From Thunnus maccoyii (taxonomy: Eukaryota; Chordata; Actinopteri; Scombriformes; Scombridae), in NCBI RefSeq assembly GCF_910596095.1, contig NC_056550.1:18446501-18510500 (forward strand): a stretch of DNA of 64,000 nt, given 5' to 3'. The notes beneath the pieces were generated by a model. The model had not been told where the DNA came from, did no database searches, and was given only the letters and a program-made list of their open reading frames with translations. Made by a program: the position numbers and the translations under genes. The number at the start of each line of letters is the position of its first letter. Position 1 is the stretch's first letter. Of this stretch, positions 33,300-56,756 are shown piece by piece.

Positions 33300-34168
33300 T
33301 AAAATATTTGATTGCAGTACAGTATATTATACAAACTATCGAAATACAACGTTCTGCTTTGTATTTTTTCCATTTGAATTACTTGGTATATGTATTTTTA
33401 ATTGAAATGAATGATATTTTAATTCCGTGTAGGGTAAAAATACTTAATCTGTGTATTAGATGTGCTGTGAGGGAGATATCAGATTTTATTAGTGGCATGT
33501 GCAATTTATTTGATGACACATTTTCCGTTAGGGTAAGGTTATATAGCATGATCAAAAATAGAAAGGCATTTGAAAATCTGGCCATATGTGTCGCTAAGCA
33601 AACTGATGTAGAGACTACTGGAGTGCATACAAGGTGGTACATAAGGTGTTATATGCCTGCGTAGTTGTGTGATTTCATCAGTAATGTATGACTTCTATTT
33701 CATCTACAACTACACGTCCTGCTTTCCTACATGCAGATACCACGATGTGTATAGCCAATGAATTTAGCATGTGTTGCTCATACAGTAAGTGTTTGAAGAG
33801 AACTTTCTGCAATTTATGTACAGATGTTTTGGCTTTGTTTTGCTGTGATAACTGCGAAATGGTGTTTCAAATCATTTCAGTTGATAAGAGAGTTTGTAGG
33901 TTTTTCTGTGCAGTTCATGATTGCTTACAGCTTTGAAATTGCTTTGGTTCAAAGGAGATGTAGTATGGCATGCTTAGCTTACTGTAAGATAGTAGAAGTG
34001 GAATGTCATTACTGCCAAGGTTTCAGAGCTCATTTATTGCTCCTAAATTTTGCAATCGATTGCACAATTTGTATTTTTGCGGTGAAATGCAAAAAGCACA
34101 ACTGCATTGAGCAGTCTGTTTTCATAGAGATTTTTAGAGCGTCCTTGCATGAATGTTTCAGTTTTTAA
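33300..34168 (+). pseudogene. Cys-rich gene relic, possibly MYM-type zinc finger (unit B)
   Basis: The fullest copy. Three open pieces in two frames: 33,308-33,664 (with NLCIRCAV and GMCNLF), 33,688-33,936 (CCSYSKCLKRTFCNLC, then FCCDNCEMVF, then VCRFFCAVHDC) and 33,824-34,168 (CSMACLAYCKIVEVECHYC). The C-x2-C … F-C-x3-C-x3-F arrangement is that of MYM zinc fingers as in ZMYM proteins or transposase-derived relatives. Stops and frame changes separate the pieces, so it is read as a relic. The copies in C (62,544-63,409) and A share the breaks. Confidence 0.35.
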
Positions 34169-34721
34169 TTTTTTTTATTTTTTTTTTACGATAATTATAT
34201 AAGCTCTTTGTCACTTGTGCATACATTCATAATTAAAGACTTCACCAAAATACAATTCACTGTTTTTCATTTGTTAGGTCCTTACATGGACTACCCTGAT
34301 TAGCAACTTTAAAAACGTATGCTGGATTTTGTCAGTTTGCCTATTTTAGCATTAACTGGATACCAGCTCTGAGTAAGAATTTAGGGAAGACTGTCGTCAC
34401 TCCCCACCCCCCCCACCCCCACTATTGAAGCACTTGTTGCTGGATGGACTCATTTAAATCTGTGTAATAAAATTCAGTCATTTTTTAAAACATTTTACAT
34501 TGAACATGTGTATTGCCTGTGTAATGCTCAACTGATGCAGAGTAAGTGGTCAACGTCTGCTGATTGGACTTTCTTCAACCTAATCTGCAGTATGTACTAT
34601 AGTGCAATGTCATTTTTAATTTCACTGAAAAAAAGTTTGTACTTTTTGAAATATGACATTTCTGGGCACAGAATTCAAAATCTATACAGAGACATAATCC
34701 TATATGCTGTTCCATCTCGAG

Positions 34722-35002
34722 TAGTGGTTCTCAAATTGGGCACCGGGGACCCCCCGGGGTCCTTGAGGGGGCTCCAGGGGGTCCCAAGCAAAAAAGAGAT
34801 TCATTTCATGAGATGACTTTTGTTGTGATTTGGGGCTATATAAATAAAACTGAACTGAATTGAATTGAATTTATTTTCAATATAATTCCATCCATAATAG
34901 TGACAAAATGTATGACTATTTTTGGTTTCTGTAATAAAACATCTAAAAGTAAAATCCTTATCAGATGGGGGTCCTTGACGTTAAAAAGTTTGAGAACCAT
35001 TG
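34722..35002. mobile_element. hAT-type MITE (unit B)
   Basis: Same element, same ends and same flanking atctcgag (34,714-34,721) and atctagag (35,003-35,010) as in unit A. Confidence 0.75.
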
Positions 35003-35471
35003 ATCTAGAGAATTCTTGAAATAACTTTCAATGAAAATGTGTACACATAAATTTCAGGAACTAAAACGTGATGATGAAAATTTCCTATACATTGAATAGA
35101 TTATAGTCAGTTGAGAACATACATTTTTAAAGTTTTTTTTTTGCACCTTCAAGAAATTAAACTAATCTCAGTGCAATCCCATAGCTACATCAATTGTAAA
35201 TTTAATACATGGATTGAATTAGGTCAGATTAAACCTAAATGATGTTCAGTAGGAAACTGGTGTTGTACATTACAGTTAAAGATCATATTATCCCTATACT
35301 GCTTTTTGACCTTCACGCCCTCCCATTTATAGATATTTTGATTTTTAATCCATCTGATGAATCAAATGAGGACGTGAAATGAGTATAATGTTGCATTTTG
35401 GGGTGGGAACACCCTTTCTTGCATTATGCCACACAAGAATAGGCTACAATGAATTTGACTATTTTAAATCA

Positions 35472-35805
35472 TTAGGGCCTGAGCCCCAAAGGGGCGAAGA
35501 ACCTCTGGTATTTGTTATTTTTTTTTGTGTGTTTGTTTCTTTCTTCTTTCTTTCTTTATTATCTCGCCACTTTAGACCTAAATTTGACCCCCTAGAGATG
35601 CTCAAAAACTCATCAAATTTGGCATGCACACAAGGTCTGGTGAAATATTTGATAAAATGTAAAAATTAACCCCCAAAGTGCCAAAATGTGCTCCCTAGCG
35701 CCACCTATGTAACTAAAATGGCCGCCACGGCCTGTAGGAATGTCGTAGAGAGATAGAACCAAAACAGACTTATTTGTCTCATCAAGACCTACAAATCATA
35801 CACTG
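35472..35805. repeat. High-copy fish interspersed repeat (unit B, truncated)
   Basis: Begins TTAGGGCCTGAGCC and follows unit A's 1,682 onwards until it breaks off at about 35,805. Confidence 0.5.
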
Positions 35806-36213
35806 TCCCAAACAGTGACCTCTGTTTACTGCAGCTCAAAGAAACAACCAAATACTTTTAGGATAAATGACGACATTTATTAATAGTTAAACGTCTTGAG
35901 GATACATGATAAAGCATAGATAATATAATATATACAGATAATACACAGAAAATAATAAATAAAAAAAGAAAGTAAAATAAATGAATAAATAAGGCCTAAG
36001 AATGATGAAAATTAATAAAGAAAATTATTCAGCAAGAGTGACTCGAGGCTTAACGTGTTGTACCGGGAAATGCCGGGAAGGAAAAAGCTAATTCAACTTC
36101 TCTAAATAAATTCTTTAATTTTAACATTATCAAAAAGCCATGTCATGCCTTACTGTTGGGGTGTGTCGTCGTGGTAGAGGCGTCATCTTGGCAGGTCTAG
36201 CGTTGTTTGACGC
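35806..36213. other. Unit B-specific segment replacing 2.5 kb of unit A
   Basis: About 400 bases, A-rich in the middle, with no match in unit A. Unit A has 2,005-4,558 at this place; both units resume with agtcactgttgcctattatt. It could be an LTR fragment; no domain or end motif proves this. 36,214-36,660 is then collinear with A 4,559-5,001 and holds no gene. Confidence 0.4.
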
Positions 36214-38519
36214 AGTCACTGTTGCCTATTATTTCACATTAAAGCTGTAAACACATTCTTTTCATAATGTCCAAACATTCATGATATTTCTGATTAATAA
36301 TGGCCCTGTCAGCTTGTATCATATTTGTAAAACCATTCAAAAACAGTTAAGCAATTTACATGATTCATGATAAATCAGTTCTTCTAATAACAAACATTAA
36401 CCTTCATATTAACACCTCATGATATCTAAGCATACAATCTTCATTAGTTCAACTTTCTCAAACTATCTACACATCTTAAACCATCTACTGAAATAAAGTT
36501 TAAACTATAGTGAAAGGAAATAAAGTTAGGCAGCACTTATGTGATTAGATTACTTTCAGAAACATATTTAAATATAAGTTGACACAACTTACTTCATAAT
36601 ATAAAAGCATTCAATGTGACTATTGTTTAACAAAAAAAAAGAAACTTTAAACTCAAATCAGAACAGTATATAAGGCAGTGGATTCACTGCCACTCTTATT
36701 CTTCTCACTTCAGCTTTGTCCAGTGCCCTGCCATCACCACTGCGACCACTGCGGCCACTGCGGCCACTGCCTCTAGTCTGTGTCAACAACATCACTGAAC
36801 TTCGGAAATCCACCTCCAACTTCAGTTCACTAATGTAGGACACTACATGTCTGCTTAGTGTCAACACTGTCTCCCATTGTTCCCGCCGCTATCCTTCATG
36901 GAACCGGCATACTAGGTTTATCTCTCGGGTTAACCACCAGTGGCATTATCTCCTCCTTAATAAGGAGTAATTGTCATATGGCAGAAGTATTGGTTTTATT
37001 TGATTTTTTATATTTGATTTTTTTTGTTTGCTGTGCTTTTATTATGCATGATTTTAGACTGTATTTAGTTTAGTTATTATTGTGCTTGCTTTTATGTTTG
37101 TTTGCATGCTTTTAGTTTGAAATCTGCCATGTTGTGTTGAGAGTGTTTACTCCCTGCCACTGATTGCTAAACTTTTACACCTGTTTGAGCCCTTGTATTT
37201 GATAGACTTTGAAATTACCCAATGGGAAAGGAGACTGCAGCCTAACAAGCCAATGATGCATCAGGAGGAGGGACTAAAACAGTTGGGACACAAATAAAGC
37301 CCGGGGAAAAACAACATGGCGCAATGCAGGAAAAAAGAGAAAACGGACAAAGGAATCAGGAGTGGAAGAACAGAAGAGCACGAGTCTGGAGGGAGCACGA
37401 CAGCAGATGGGGAGCAGTAGTTAGCCCTGCCTGCAGTCAAAGTATGATCCGGGTGTGGGCAGCTTGGCCATGGGGCCTCCCTCTCTCCCTTTGCATACCT
37501 AGGGGTGGAATCACGGGGGAAGGGGGAGAGAGGGAGAGAGGGAGAAGGGCCGTAAGCTGCCTCGCCATGGCAACATGAGACTGCAGGTGGGGTGACGCTC
37601 CCCAGCCCTCCATCCATTCCCCTCCAAACAGCCAGAGGATGTGCCAGAGAGAGCCCGAGCAGAGCCGGAGCAGAGCCGACATCACACAGCGTACTATGGC
37701 GCAACACACAACGGGCAGAGTACAAACTCTGCCCAAAAGTATGAGTACAAGGAAAGGAGTACGCTTGGTCTTAGTGCAGGGCAAGTGTTGTGAGGGCAAA
37801 TTACTGCTGATTGCATCTTGTGTCTTTAGTGAGCAGCAGTGGCCACGGCCCGTGTGGGGTGGCGGTGGCTCGAAAAGACAGACTGGACTGCTGACAAACC
37901 TCCACCACGAGGAAAGGGCCGGTGTCTCCCCCACCTCCTTTTGTTTCAATATTTTATAGTTTAATCTACATTTTAGTAATTAGTAGTTTTATTAGTGTAT
38001 TGTATTTCAGTATTTATTAGTTTTAGTAGTGCATCTATAGTTTTACTGTTTTTAGCCTAGTTTTAATTTATTGTATGATCCTGGCAATAAATCATTCTTT
38101 GACTGATACAGTTCTGTTATCTTCCTTGGTTGCCACGTGTTGCTCTCTACCTGATTTTTATTTTAAACGAAACCCCTTCCCTTTATTACATAATGCCCCA
38201 GGCCTTAACATGAAACAAGGAGAGGAGAGTTCATGTCTGTTTCCCTCCCCTCTTTTTTTGTTTTCCGTGGGAAATACAGAGGAGAAATAACACATTGACA
38301 AAACATCAAATGCTGTGATGAGGCAACAGATGGTGATGCATTCACGGACCACACCATTAGTTCGGCCCTTTCGATATCGACTCCCATGGGCCAATCTTCC
38401 ATTTATGTAAGGTTTGGAGGGACAAATACCACAGCTTCCTGGCTGCCGCCCCCCCCAGCTGGACACCCACCTTGTGACACAGTTTTATGTGGAATGGCGT
38501 CACAGCTGCGCATTAACCG

Positions 38520-39240
38520 AGTAGATGGACATAACACTGAGATTGGGTTATTCACTCCAGTTCTGTCGTATTCCTCCTCCATTCTTGGGCATCAAGGAGA
38601 TGGCAGTGGGCCATCCAGTGGTTCCAGTGATTCAATGCACTGCCTGCAAAGGAGGTTCGCCAGCCTGCACTTTGATCCCAAGAGGCACACCGCATGGTGA
38701 ACGTCCCCCCCATTGGCAGAAGAGTACCTGGGTTACTGGGGGTCCCCACAGCATCTGTCGAAAGGGACATCGCTGGGCCGAGTGACCTCCTACATAGCGG
38801 TGTTCACAGATGTGTCCCTGAAGGAAGGGGGGAGGCACCTGTCTGGGGAGAGCGATAGGTGGTGTTTGGCCTTCAGGGGAAAACCAACACATCAACCTCC
38901 TCGAACTTCAAGCGGTGCTCCTGGTTCTCCAGCACTTCCTGACTCTGGTTCAGGAGTTACAGGTGTTGGTGAGAACAGACAACCACACCACTACATCAAC
39001 AGGCAGGGCGAGTCCAATTCACAGCCCTGTTGAAGATGGTGGAGGACCTGTTGTGTGGGCCTCAGAACATGTCCTGTCTCTGAGAGCCCTACACATTTCG
39101 GGTCCGGGGGGGGGGGGCACTGACCTCATGTCAAGAGGTGGCCCTCTAGCAGACCAGTGGAGGCTGCACCCCGAGGTGGTGCAGCAGATTTGAAACCGGT
39201 TCAGGGAAGCAGAAGTGGATCTGCCCACCAGTCGGAACAA
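38520..39240 (+). pseudogene. DIRS reverse transcriptase / RNase H fragment (unit B)
   Basis: LRLGYSLQFCRIPPPF (about 38,531-38,578) matches the start of DIRS reverse transcriptases. After a large internal loss comes VTSYIAVFTDVSLKEGG, then LLELQAVLLVLQHF (38,896-38,940), VLVRTDNHTT with the RNase H Asp-Asn, WASEHVLSLRALHI, and LMSRGGPLADQWRLHPEVVQ (39,127-39,186). Frameshifts and a G-run (39,108-39,117) break it. Confidence 0.7.
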
Positions 39241-39299
39241 CACTCACTCCTGGTACTCCCTGATGCCGCAAGACAATCCACCCCTGGGAGTGAAGGCTG

Positions 39300-41156
39300 C
39301 TATACGCTGTTGGGACGGGCAGTAGTGCGTTTGGTTATTAGCAATAATTCATAATTAACATAGGTAATTATGAATTATGAAAATAAGATATTGTTAACCT
39401 TAATCAATAATTCGGGCACCAACTGCTGGATCTGTGAGGAACACAGTTGATTATTTGCAATAATTATCAATTATCAAGGATAATTAACTAGTTATGACAA
39501 TTAATAGAATTATTAATATGAAATAACAAATACGGGGCACCACCCGGAAACCAGGACCAATAACCAAACAAGGTAGTCTCATAAAAGGAGTTCACCTAGA
39601 ATGTTAATATCTGAGAGATATCAACATTCCAGGGTGAATGAAGAAGGGTTGAATTCGAGCTCTGACTCCTTCAATCAGCCACTTTTCACAATATGTTACA
39701 CAATAATGACAAAAGAACTTCTCTTTAAAGATATAACAGTGTTTATTAAACTTAGCAAAATTAACAAAGTTAGCAAATGCTTCATTCAATAAACAACTAT
39801 CCTAAAATCTAATCCTACCAAACAAAACACAAACAGCTATGTACAGGGTTGGAAACATGCAAGGGAATGCATGTATGTGTGTGTGTGTGCGTGTGCGGCA
39901 AGATGGCGACGGGGCCTGTCGTGATGACGTCGTCGGTCTGCGACGCAGACGTGACCATGAAAGGAAGTCATGTCGCACGAGAACCGGATGGCAGAAATAT
40001 GGCGGTGTCTTGGTTTGACAGAAGCAAGATGGCGCCGTCTAGTGGTCGGCGTCTTGCACTCACCCAATTCTGTGAAAAGCACACGTGTCTGATGGCGGAT
40101 AAGGAAAGACAAAGCAAAGTTTTGTCTGACGTTATCTGACCATCAGATGCGCAAAAAGATGTCGGAGCGTGTATGTGTGTACGCACGCGTGTATGTGTTA
40201 GTCAGAAGAGAGAGGGAAGAAGGAGGGAAAGCGATCGTGAGAGGAAGAGAAACGGTTCCTTTGTCAACAGACAGAGCGCGTACAGACGGCAGTCTGTGAC
40301 GCACGTTGTCTGGTTTCTGATCAACAAAGCAACTTACTTTCTTACTCAGGATGGCACAAACACAGTGGTAGTCCCGAGCAGGACAAACACAAACAGTCTA
40401 GCGTGGTGAATACAACTAAACAGGCAGCAAACTTAAAATACCCCTAAGAGTAAAGCAGGAAAAATGGACTCGGCGGTCCGTCAACAACACAACAAACAAT
40501 AGCAAAAGCTAAAAGCTAAATGCTAAACAACAGCAACTGATGCTGATAGGAACACACTACTAACACTGCCTCTGCCCAGACTTATGCCTCTTACTTGGTC
40601 GCTTCAGATAGCGAGCAGAGTGTGTGTGTAGTCCGTCTTTATGTCCGGCTTAGTCCTTGGCTCGGCTGCAGACAGTGGCCGTTCTCGCACGGTCGGCGAA
40701 AAGCATGGCAGCTGGCTCTCAGCGGCGTGGCTGAGAGAACAGCAGAGTCGACTCGGTGAAGAAACGTTTCTTCCTTCTTAAGGGAATTTGAGGACGCTGG
40801 TTGCAGCAGCGGTCTCTCTCGGATCCGGGAAGGTGTTCGGGTGAACACAGGTGAAGTCTCGTCTCGTCCGGTGAGGTGAGTCTTCGATGAGGGGAAAACA
40901 CGTGCGTGGGGTACCCCCTTTACTCAAGCTGACTCGCAGAGGAACAGAAGTTACTCCTAGCTCAGTGACATGGGAAAGGCGTGTGCTTCAGGGCACGTTC
41001 AGTTTTAAAGAGGCGGTGATGTCATGGCTGCGTCATCAGGACGCTCCGCTGTGCAGGAGCGTCTCCGCCAATGAGAGACTGTATGTTGACTGTTCCCTGC
41101 TGAGGTGTGAAAATCGCAAAGCATCCTTGGAAATGGAGTTTGCAATGGACTCCCAT
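39300..41156. mobile_element. Unclassified insertion inside the DIRS element
   Basis: Sequence between the DIRS RNase H end and the recombinase fragment does not match DIRS or unit A. It starts AT-rich with short direct and inverted repeats of aattatgaattat type, has a CG-rich part around 39,895-40,330 and a (TG)n tract near 39,874, and no coding domain. Length and lack of ORFs suggest a long solo LTR, but I could not fix its ends or a target duplication. Confidence 0.4.
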
Positions 41157-41380
41157 TGTGGCTCGTAAAGGCCTATTCAAGAAGCACCTAGCTAGTTGGC
41201 TTTGTGAGTGCATCTCCAAAGCCTACTGGCAGGCGGGAGGACCCCCCCACCATGGCCGAGTGCATTGCACATGTGGTGTAGCAGCGTCGATGGCCTTATT
41301 CAGTGGGTTGAGTTTCAAGGACATGCATGGCAGTGTCCTGGTCTTTGTTAGCGTCTTCAAGGTGGCGACTCAAGACTTGT
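41157..41380 (+). pseudogene. DIRS tyrosine recombinase C-terminal fragment (unit B)
   Basis: KKHLASWLCECISKAYW, then RVHCTCGVAASMALFSGL in the same frame (unlike unit A, where a C-run shifts it). The catalytic Arg of HxxR is Cys here too. Confidence 0.65.
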
Positions 41381-41784
41381 GAAAAGGGTGGTGTGAGTGT
41401 CAGCTGTGGTACACCTGATCCATGATGACTCAGGGAATGAGGGGTGCAGGGTGTCTGTTGTATGGTTTTTGACCTCTGCCATGGTCCACCCAGTTTTATG
41501 TTCATCTGTAACTGGGCTGGGTTGGGCCCCCTACTGCTCTGCTGAAGAAGCTCAGATTATAAAGTGGTAGGAGGGCCATGGCAACTAACCTATAGCCACT
41601 TGAGCTCATTGAGGCTGTCTGATAGGTTCTTCTTCCATAGAGTCCAGTAGAGGGCTCCGCCTGTGCTTATAGATCTAGGGTTACAATATCGTAACCTTCG
41701 TTATATATAATGGTGAACATGTTTTTGTTAATGGTATGGTGAAAAGTGTAACCAAGTTCATTATCCATCGGTTTGGATAACTGC

Positions 41785-41813
41785 CAATGTAATGTAATGT
41801 AATGTAATGCAAT
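41785..41813. repeat. (AATGT)n short tandem repeat
   Basis: Five to six units, in unit B only, in the 3' flank of MYH copy B. Confidence 0.7.
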
Positions 41814-42153
41814 GGAATACGAATTAATTGTGGCTTTGAAGGTTATATTTTGCCAATGATGATGTATTTATGTTTAAGTTATGCTTTCTGCCTCTTTAAA
41901 TTGTGAAGGTGTTTTTTAAGCTTGACATTACCATGTGGGTATGAATCATGACTATTCCTTGTGAAGAAAAATGTTAATGTTGAGCTTAAAGACCTCCCCA
42001 TCCAGACAACTAGATTCTAGCACAAGTTCTAGCCAAGTTAACTGATGTAGCTCCGCCTAGTAACTGTGTTAAATACTGTGTGCTCAAGCATGACTTAAAG
42101 AGAAACCAGAGTAAATAATACAGACTGAATATTATTAAATTATGAGGAAAAAG

Positions 42154-42159
42154 TTTATT
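42154..42159 (-). terminator. Poly(A) signal of MYH copy B
   Basis: AATAAA on the minus strand, 83 bases below the normal stop, as in copy A. Confidence 0.65.
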
Positions 42160-42241
42160 GAATGAATACATTGTAAGAAGATAATTCAACAGCTAGTTCA
42201 TATTTTATGAACTCTGTTGAAAGGCGCCAAAAGGATGTCTC

Positions 42242-53157
<10,916 letters not shown>

Positions 53158-53259
53158 GGTGGCACTTTAGTGGAGACTGAAAAAATAGAGTTAAAATATC
53201 AGCATGATATCGTAATGGTGTTGAATCCATCCGATTTTGGAGATTTTGACATCTTTAAC

Positions 53260-53313
53260 CTCAGATGGTTCCAAAAAATGATGAGTGGCACAGTATCTGG
53301 TGGAGTCAAGATG
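53260..53313 (-). other. 5' UTR exon 2 of MYH copy B
   Basis: Counterpart of 20,265-20,318, 54 bases. Its donor reads GTTAAA instead of GTAAAA in copy A, which should be weaker. Confidence 0.5.
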
Positions 53314-53848
53314 CTATAAAAAAGATGATTAAACGTGAGTACAATAACTTTTTTCAGTTTGGTTTTCTCATTTTAAATCTTCCTGGCAGAATGTCAGTTT
53401 GAGAGCAGTCAAGCATGTAGGTGGTAAAACTTATTCAGATTTAACTAATAAGTGCTAGCTGTATTCAGTTGAATCATGAAAGTTCAATTCTCTCCCATCC
53501 CCTCAACTGCCCTCCACACCCAGAGAAATAGTACTGCTCTTAATGATCACTTAGTATACAGTATGTGTTGAGACAGGATGTGTACTGGATGTCAACACAA
53601 ATGAATTAATTGTGCGATTTCTGGAAAAACTACTTAAATGTGTTAAGAGTATTTAAAGAAAATTGTTTTGGAATAATATCTGCTCAAGACTACTTAAATA
53701 TGACATGAAATTTCACCTGAATATCACTTAAAAATAAAGATAACTCTAACAAAGAATCATGGACAATATGCATTAGTAATTGGCAACACATTAACTTTAC
53801 CCACTGATCAATAGGAATTCAAACTAAGATCATAGTCGATACACTCAC

Positions 53849-53926
53849 CTGTGTTGGGTGCCTACCAGTTCATGCAGAAGTCCAGGGCTGCCTCTTTTAT
53901 AGAGGGCGGGAGTGCTTGGTCAGCTG
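53849..53926 (-). promoter_or_regulatory. Promoter and non-coding exon 1 of MYH copy B
   Basis: TATAAAAG at 53,894-53,901, E-box CAGCTG at 53,921-53,926, exon 1 ending with CAACACAG|GTGAGTG at 53,849. Nearly identical to copy A, so the promoter has not visibly decayed. Confidence 0.65.
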
Positions 53927-56756
53927 TAGTCTCTCACTCAGTTTGGTCATGGCCTCATCCTGTTGCTCATTTTGCGGCAGTGATGTTTATGCAGCTTGTA
54001 AGCATTTTAATTTGTAACTAGAATTTGAAAACTACATAATGCAGTATGATGTTGTACCAATTGATTTGATTTCATCACAAATGTGAATGTGACACACAAT
54101 ATGGGTGTTAAAATACTGAATAAAATGTAAAATTTGACCATTGTTTAGTAGGAAAATGGAAATTTATAGTAGAATGGACTACTTTGCTAAGAAATTCAAT
54201 TTAAATTATACTGAAATAAATACCTTCCTCACTGTTAAAGTAATTCTAATTTATTTTCAACATGATTGCTTTCATTAGAAATGTTGACTATGAACACATT
54301 CTCTTAAAAGAAAAAAAAAAGACAAATTGTAGAGTAGGAGAAGGACAGTTAGACATACACACATACTTAAATAAGACTTCAGTAAACCAAATAGGACCCA
54401 AGGGTCTGCTTAAGTAAGCATGAATATAAAATTATTTAGAGTGAAAGGAGCTCATTAATTTCTCACCTAGATTAACTCAGTGAGTTACAAACTTGCTATT
54501 ATAAATGTTGTAGTGTATATATGGTTTGTGTACATTCCCAATAAATGTAGCTCTTGATTTAAAGGTCATGAAAGTTGAAACATGTAGTTAACATCAAAAA
54601 TCTTTTTTTTAATTCATGGACAGCTTTGGGGGTTGGTTTTGGAAACTCATCCAAATTCCATTGGTATTCAGTTGCAGGACACTTGTGTATTTGAGATCTT
54701 TGAAACTTCACCCCAAATGACACTAATTTAAGACAGCTTTCAACACACTTAATTAAATGCTTATATTCACCTTTAATAGAACTATATACTAAGTCTGGGG
54801 GGAAATTATGTATAAAGCTTAATAATACTGACCATGGTAATGCTATATTCACCAAGACTTTCATTGTACTCATGAAAACTTCTGTGTTCCTGTGTGTGCC
54901 AGTAATACAGAAAGAATAATCTAAAAATATACCATAATGTATAGCTGTATTTGTGCACTATTTGATCTTTTAAATCTTATAAATGTAAACTTGCCAATTT
55001 CAAAATCGAAATACTTCATTAATTGCGGTTACATTACATTAATATTTTTAAAGGTCCATTTATGCATGGAGTTAAGTTTTGTGAATGTGCCAAAATGTTT
55101 GTTGTCTACAGTTACTGGATTCTGGCACATCTTGTACTCCTGTAATAAAATTAAAGATGAAGTACCATCAATAAAAGTTCAATCACCTTTTATGTATCTC
55201 TAAATGGACATGAAAACAGTTGCCAACTCATTTCAGGTATTGCTCAAAATAAGTTTCACATGCCAAATGAACATCAGCCAGTTGCTACATTTGATACTAA
55301 AGAAGTTATTACAGAAGCATGATACAAGTGTCCTGGCAGATCTTGAAGGCTTATGCCCATTATGGCATGTTTGATTTGAATTTGGCTCACCAAAGAAAAT
55401 ATAATATATAATATATAAAAATATAGCAACATTTAACCCATATCACGAAGTGAGTTAACAGTTGTAACTTCCTTCTTAACTGATTTGACTCATCTCAAAG
55501 TGGCTCTTGGGACATATACTGATTAATTTCAGCAAATAGTGGGAGAACTTAAAATGACTAACATATGAGTATTTTCTATCACTTTTCATAGTTTCTTTGC
55601 TGCTGATACTGACTCTATTCGCCCAAATCATCCCTTCAGAATGTATATTTTTATACATCTAAGAATGGATATATGTGGTGCTTTAAGTGCATGTAGAGAG
55701 ATTACACCTGCTTACCAGTGCAACTTTGCCTTTGCCTCTTGTTAGATATCACCTCACACAGGCTGTGAACAATGAACCATGAATAGATAATAGGATTTAC
55801 TTGCAGAAATAAGTGGCCCAAAAGTACCTTTTGTTCTAATGACATATGGGATTTGGGATTCTGCTATGAAAAAGAAATCCACTTTGGTGTATTGGTGTTG
55901 TTATTTTGTTTTTTTGTTTTTTTTGGCTGCTCATGTGACATTGATGTGTTTATCCTGTCACCATATATTCCCTTTAGGAGGATACTCAAGCAACGCAAAA
56001 GTGATGTAAGATCCAGGCAACTTTCACCAAAAAGTCCTCAGGGCTAGTAGATGAAGGGTTGCCAAATGTCTGAATAGAGATGACTCATTCTGCTCCAGTA
56101 TTCCAAGTCAAGCTTTGATGTCTTCCAGGGAACTTAATGCAAAGACATGGAATAACATGCAACCTATTTTTCGCCTGTGACATCCCAATTAGAGTGTTGC
56201 ATGAATGCAGGGAAGGCCTGAGCCTAAGAAGAATTTGATTTGATCATTTTATTAATATGAAAATTAAATGTTCTTCATTCCAATTAGAAAATATTTTCTC
56301 ATAATTTTTTTTTATCACAATCTTGATTAATCTGGATTATGAAAGTCAAAAAATGCATTCATTCATAAGATGTTTGGAACTCAAAATATATTAATAATGT
56401 AACCAGGTGCATACAATATGATGGAAGAAAAATGTAATACAATATTCTATGCAATAATCTACCAACAATGGAGGAAAATTAATTAATAATTAAACTCTGC
56501 ATGTGTGTCTGAACTCTGCCAATCTGATAGCTCCATGTCATTTCAGCTATACTGGAGGATGAGGGAGGAGGCTCAGGCAAAGTTTATTTCAGTTCTTGTG
56601 TGGGCATTTCTTCGTCACCTTATACATTCACATTACAAAACTGCAGCAGCATTAACAGCCCAACCACCCTTCCCAGCCCCTTACGCAGCCATCCCTTATA
56701 TACTTTCACAGGTAGTTGACACAGGTAATTCGAACTAATTGTGTGGACATATCCAC
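53927..56756. other. Intergenic DNA upstream of MYH copy B
   Basis: Collinear with 20,912-23,509. Holds about 200 bases (56,435-56,634) that unit A lacks. No gene seen; the minus-strand open frame at 54,559-54,873 is broken in unit A. Confidence 0.5.

Larger units (their letters stand above)
36664..41700 (+). mobile_element. Decayed DIRS-type retrotransposon (unit B, with internal insertion)
   Basis: Same element as in unit A at 6,717-8,866. Its left inverted repeat is cut off at 36,664, where unit B joins to sequence matching A 5,001. It keeps RT and RNase H pieces that A lost (38,500-39,240), then about 1.85 kb of foreign sequence (about 39,300-41,156), then the tyrosine recombinase fragment and the outer part of the right inverted repeat (41,635-41,700). 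Confidence 0.7.

Noticed and set aside
39849..40139. Open frames in the CG-rich core of the unit B insertion
   Set aside because: They are short, on both strands, start in a (TG)n tract, and have no recognisable domain.
54559..54873. 104-codon minus-strand open frame in unit B
   Set aside because: The equivalent region of unit A (21,560-21,870) is interrupted by indels and no domain is recognisable.
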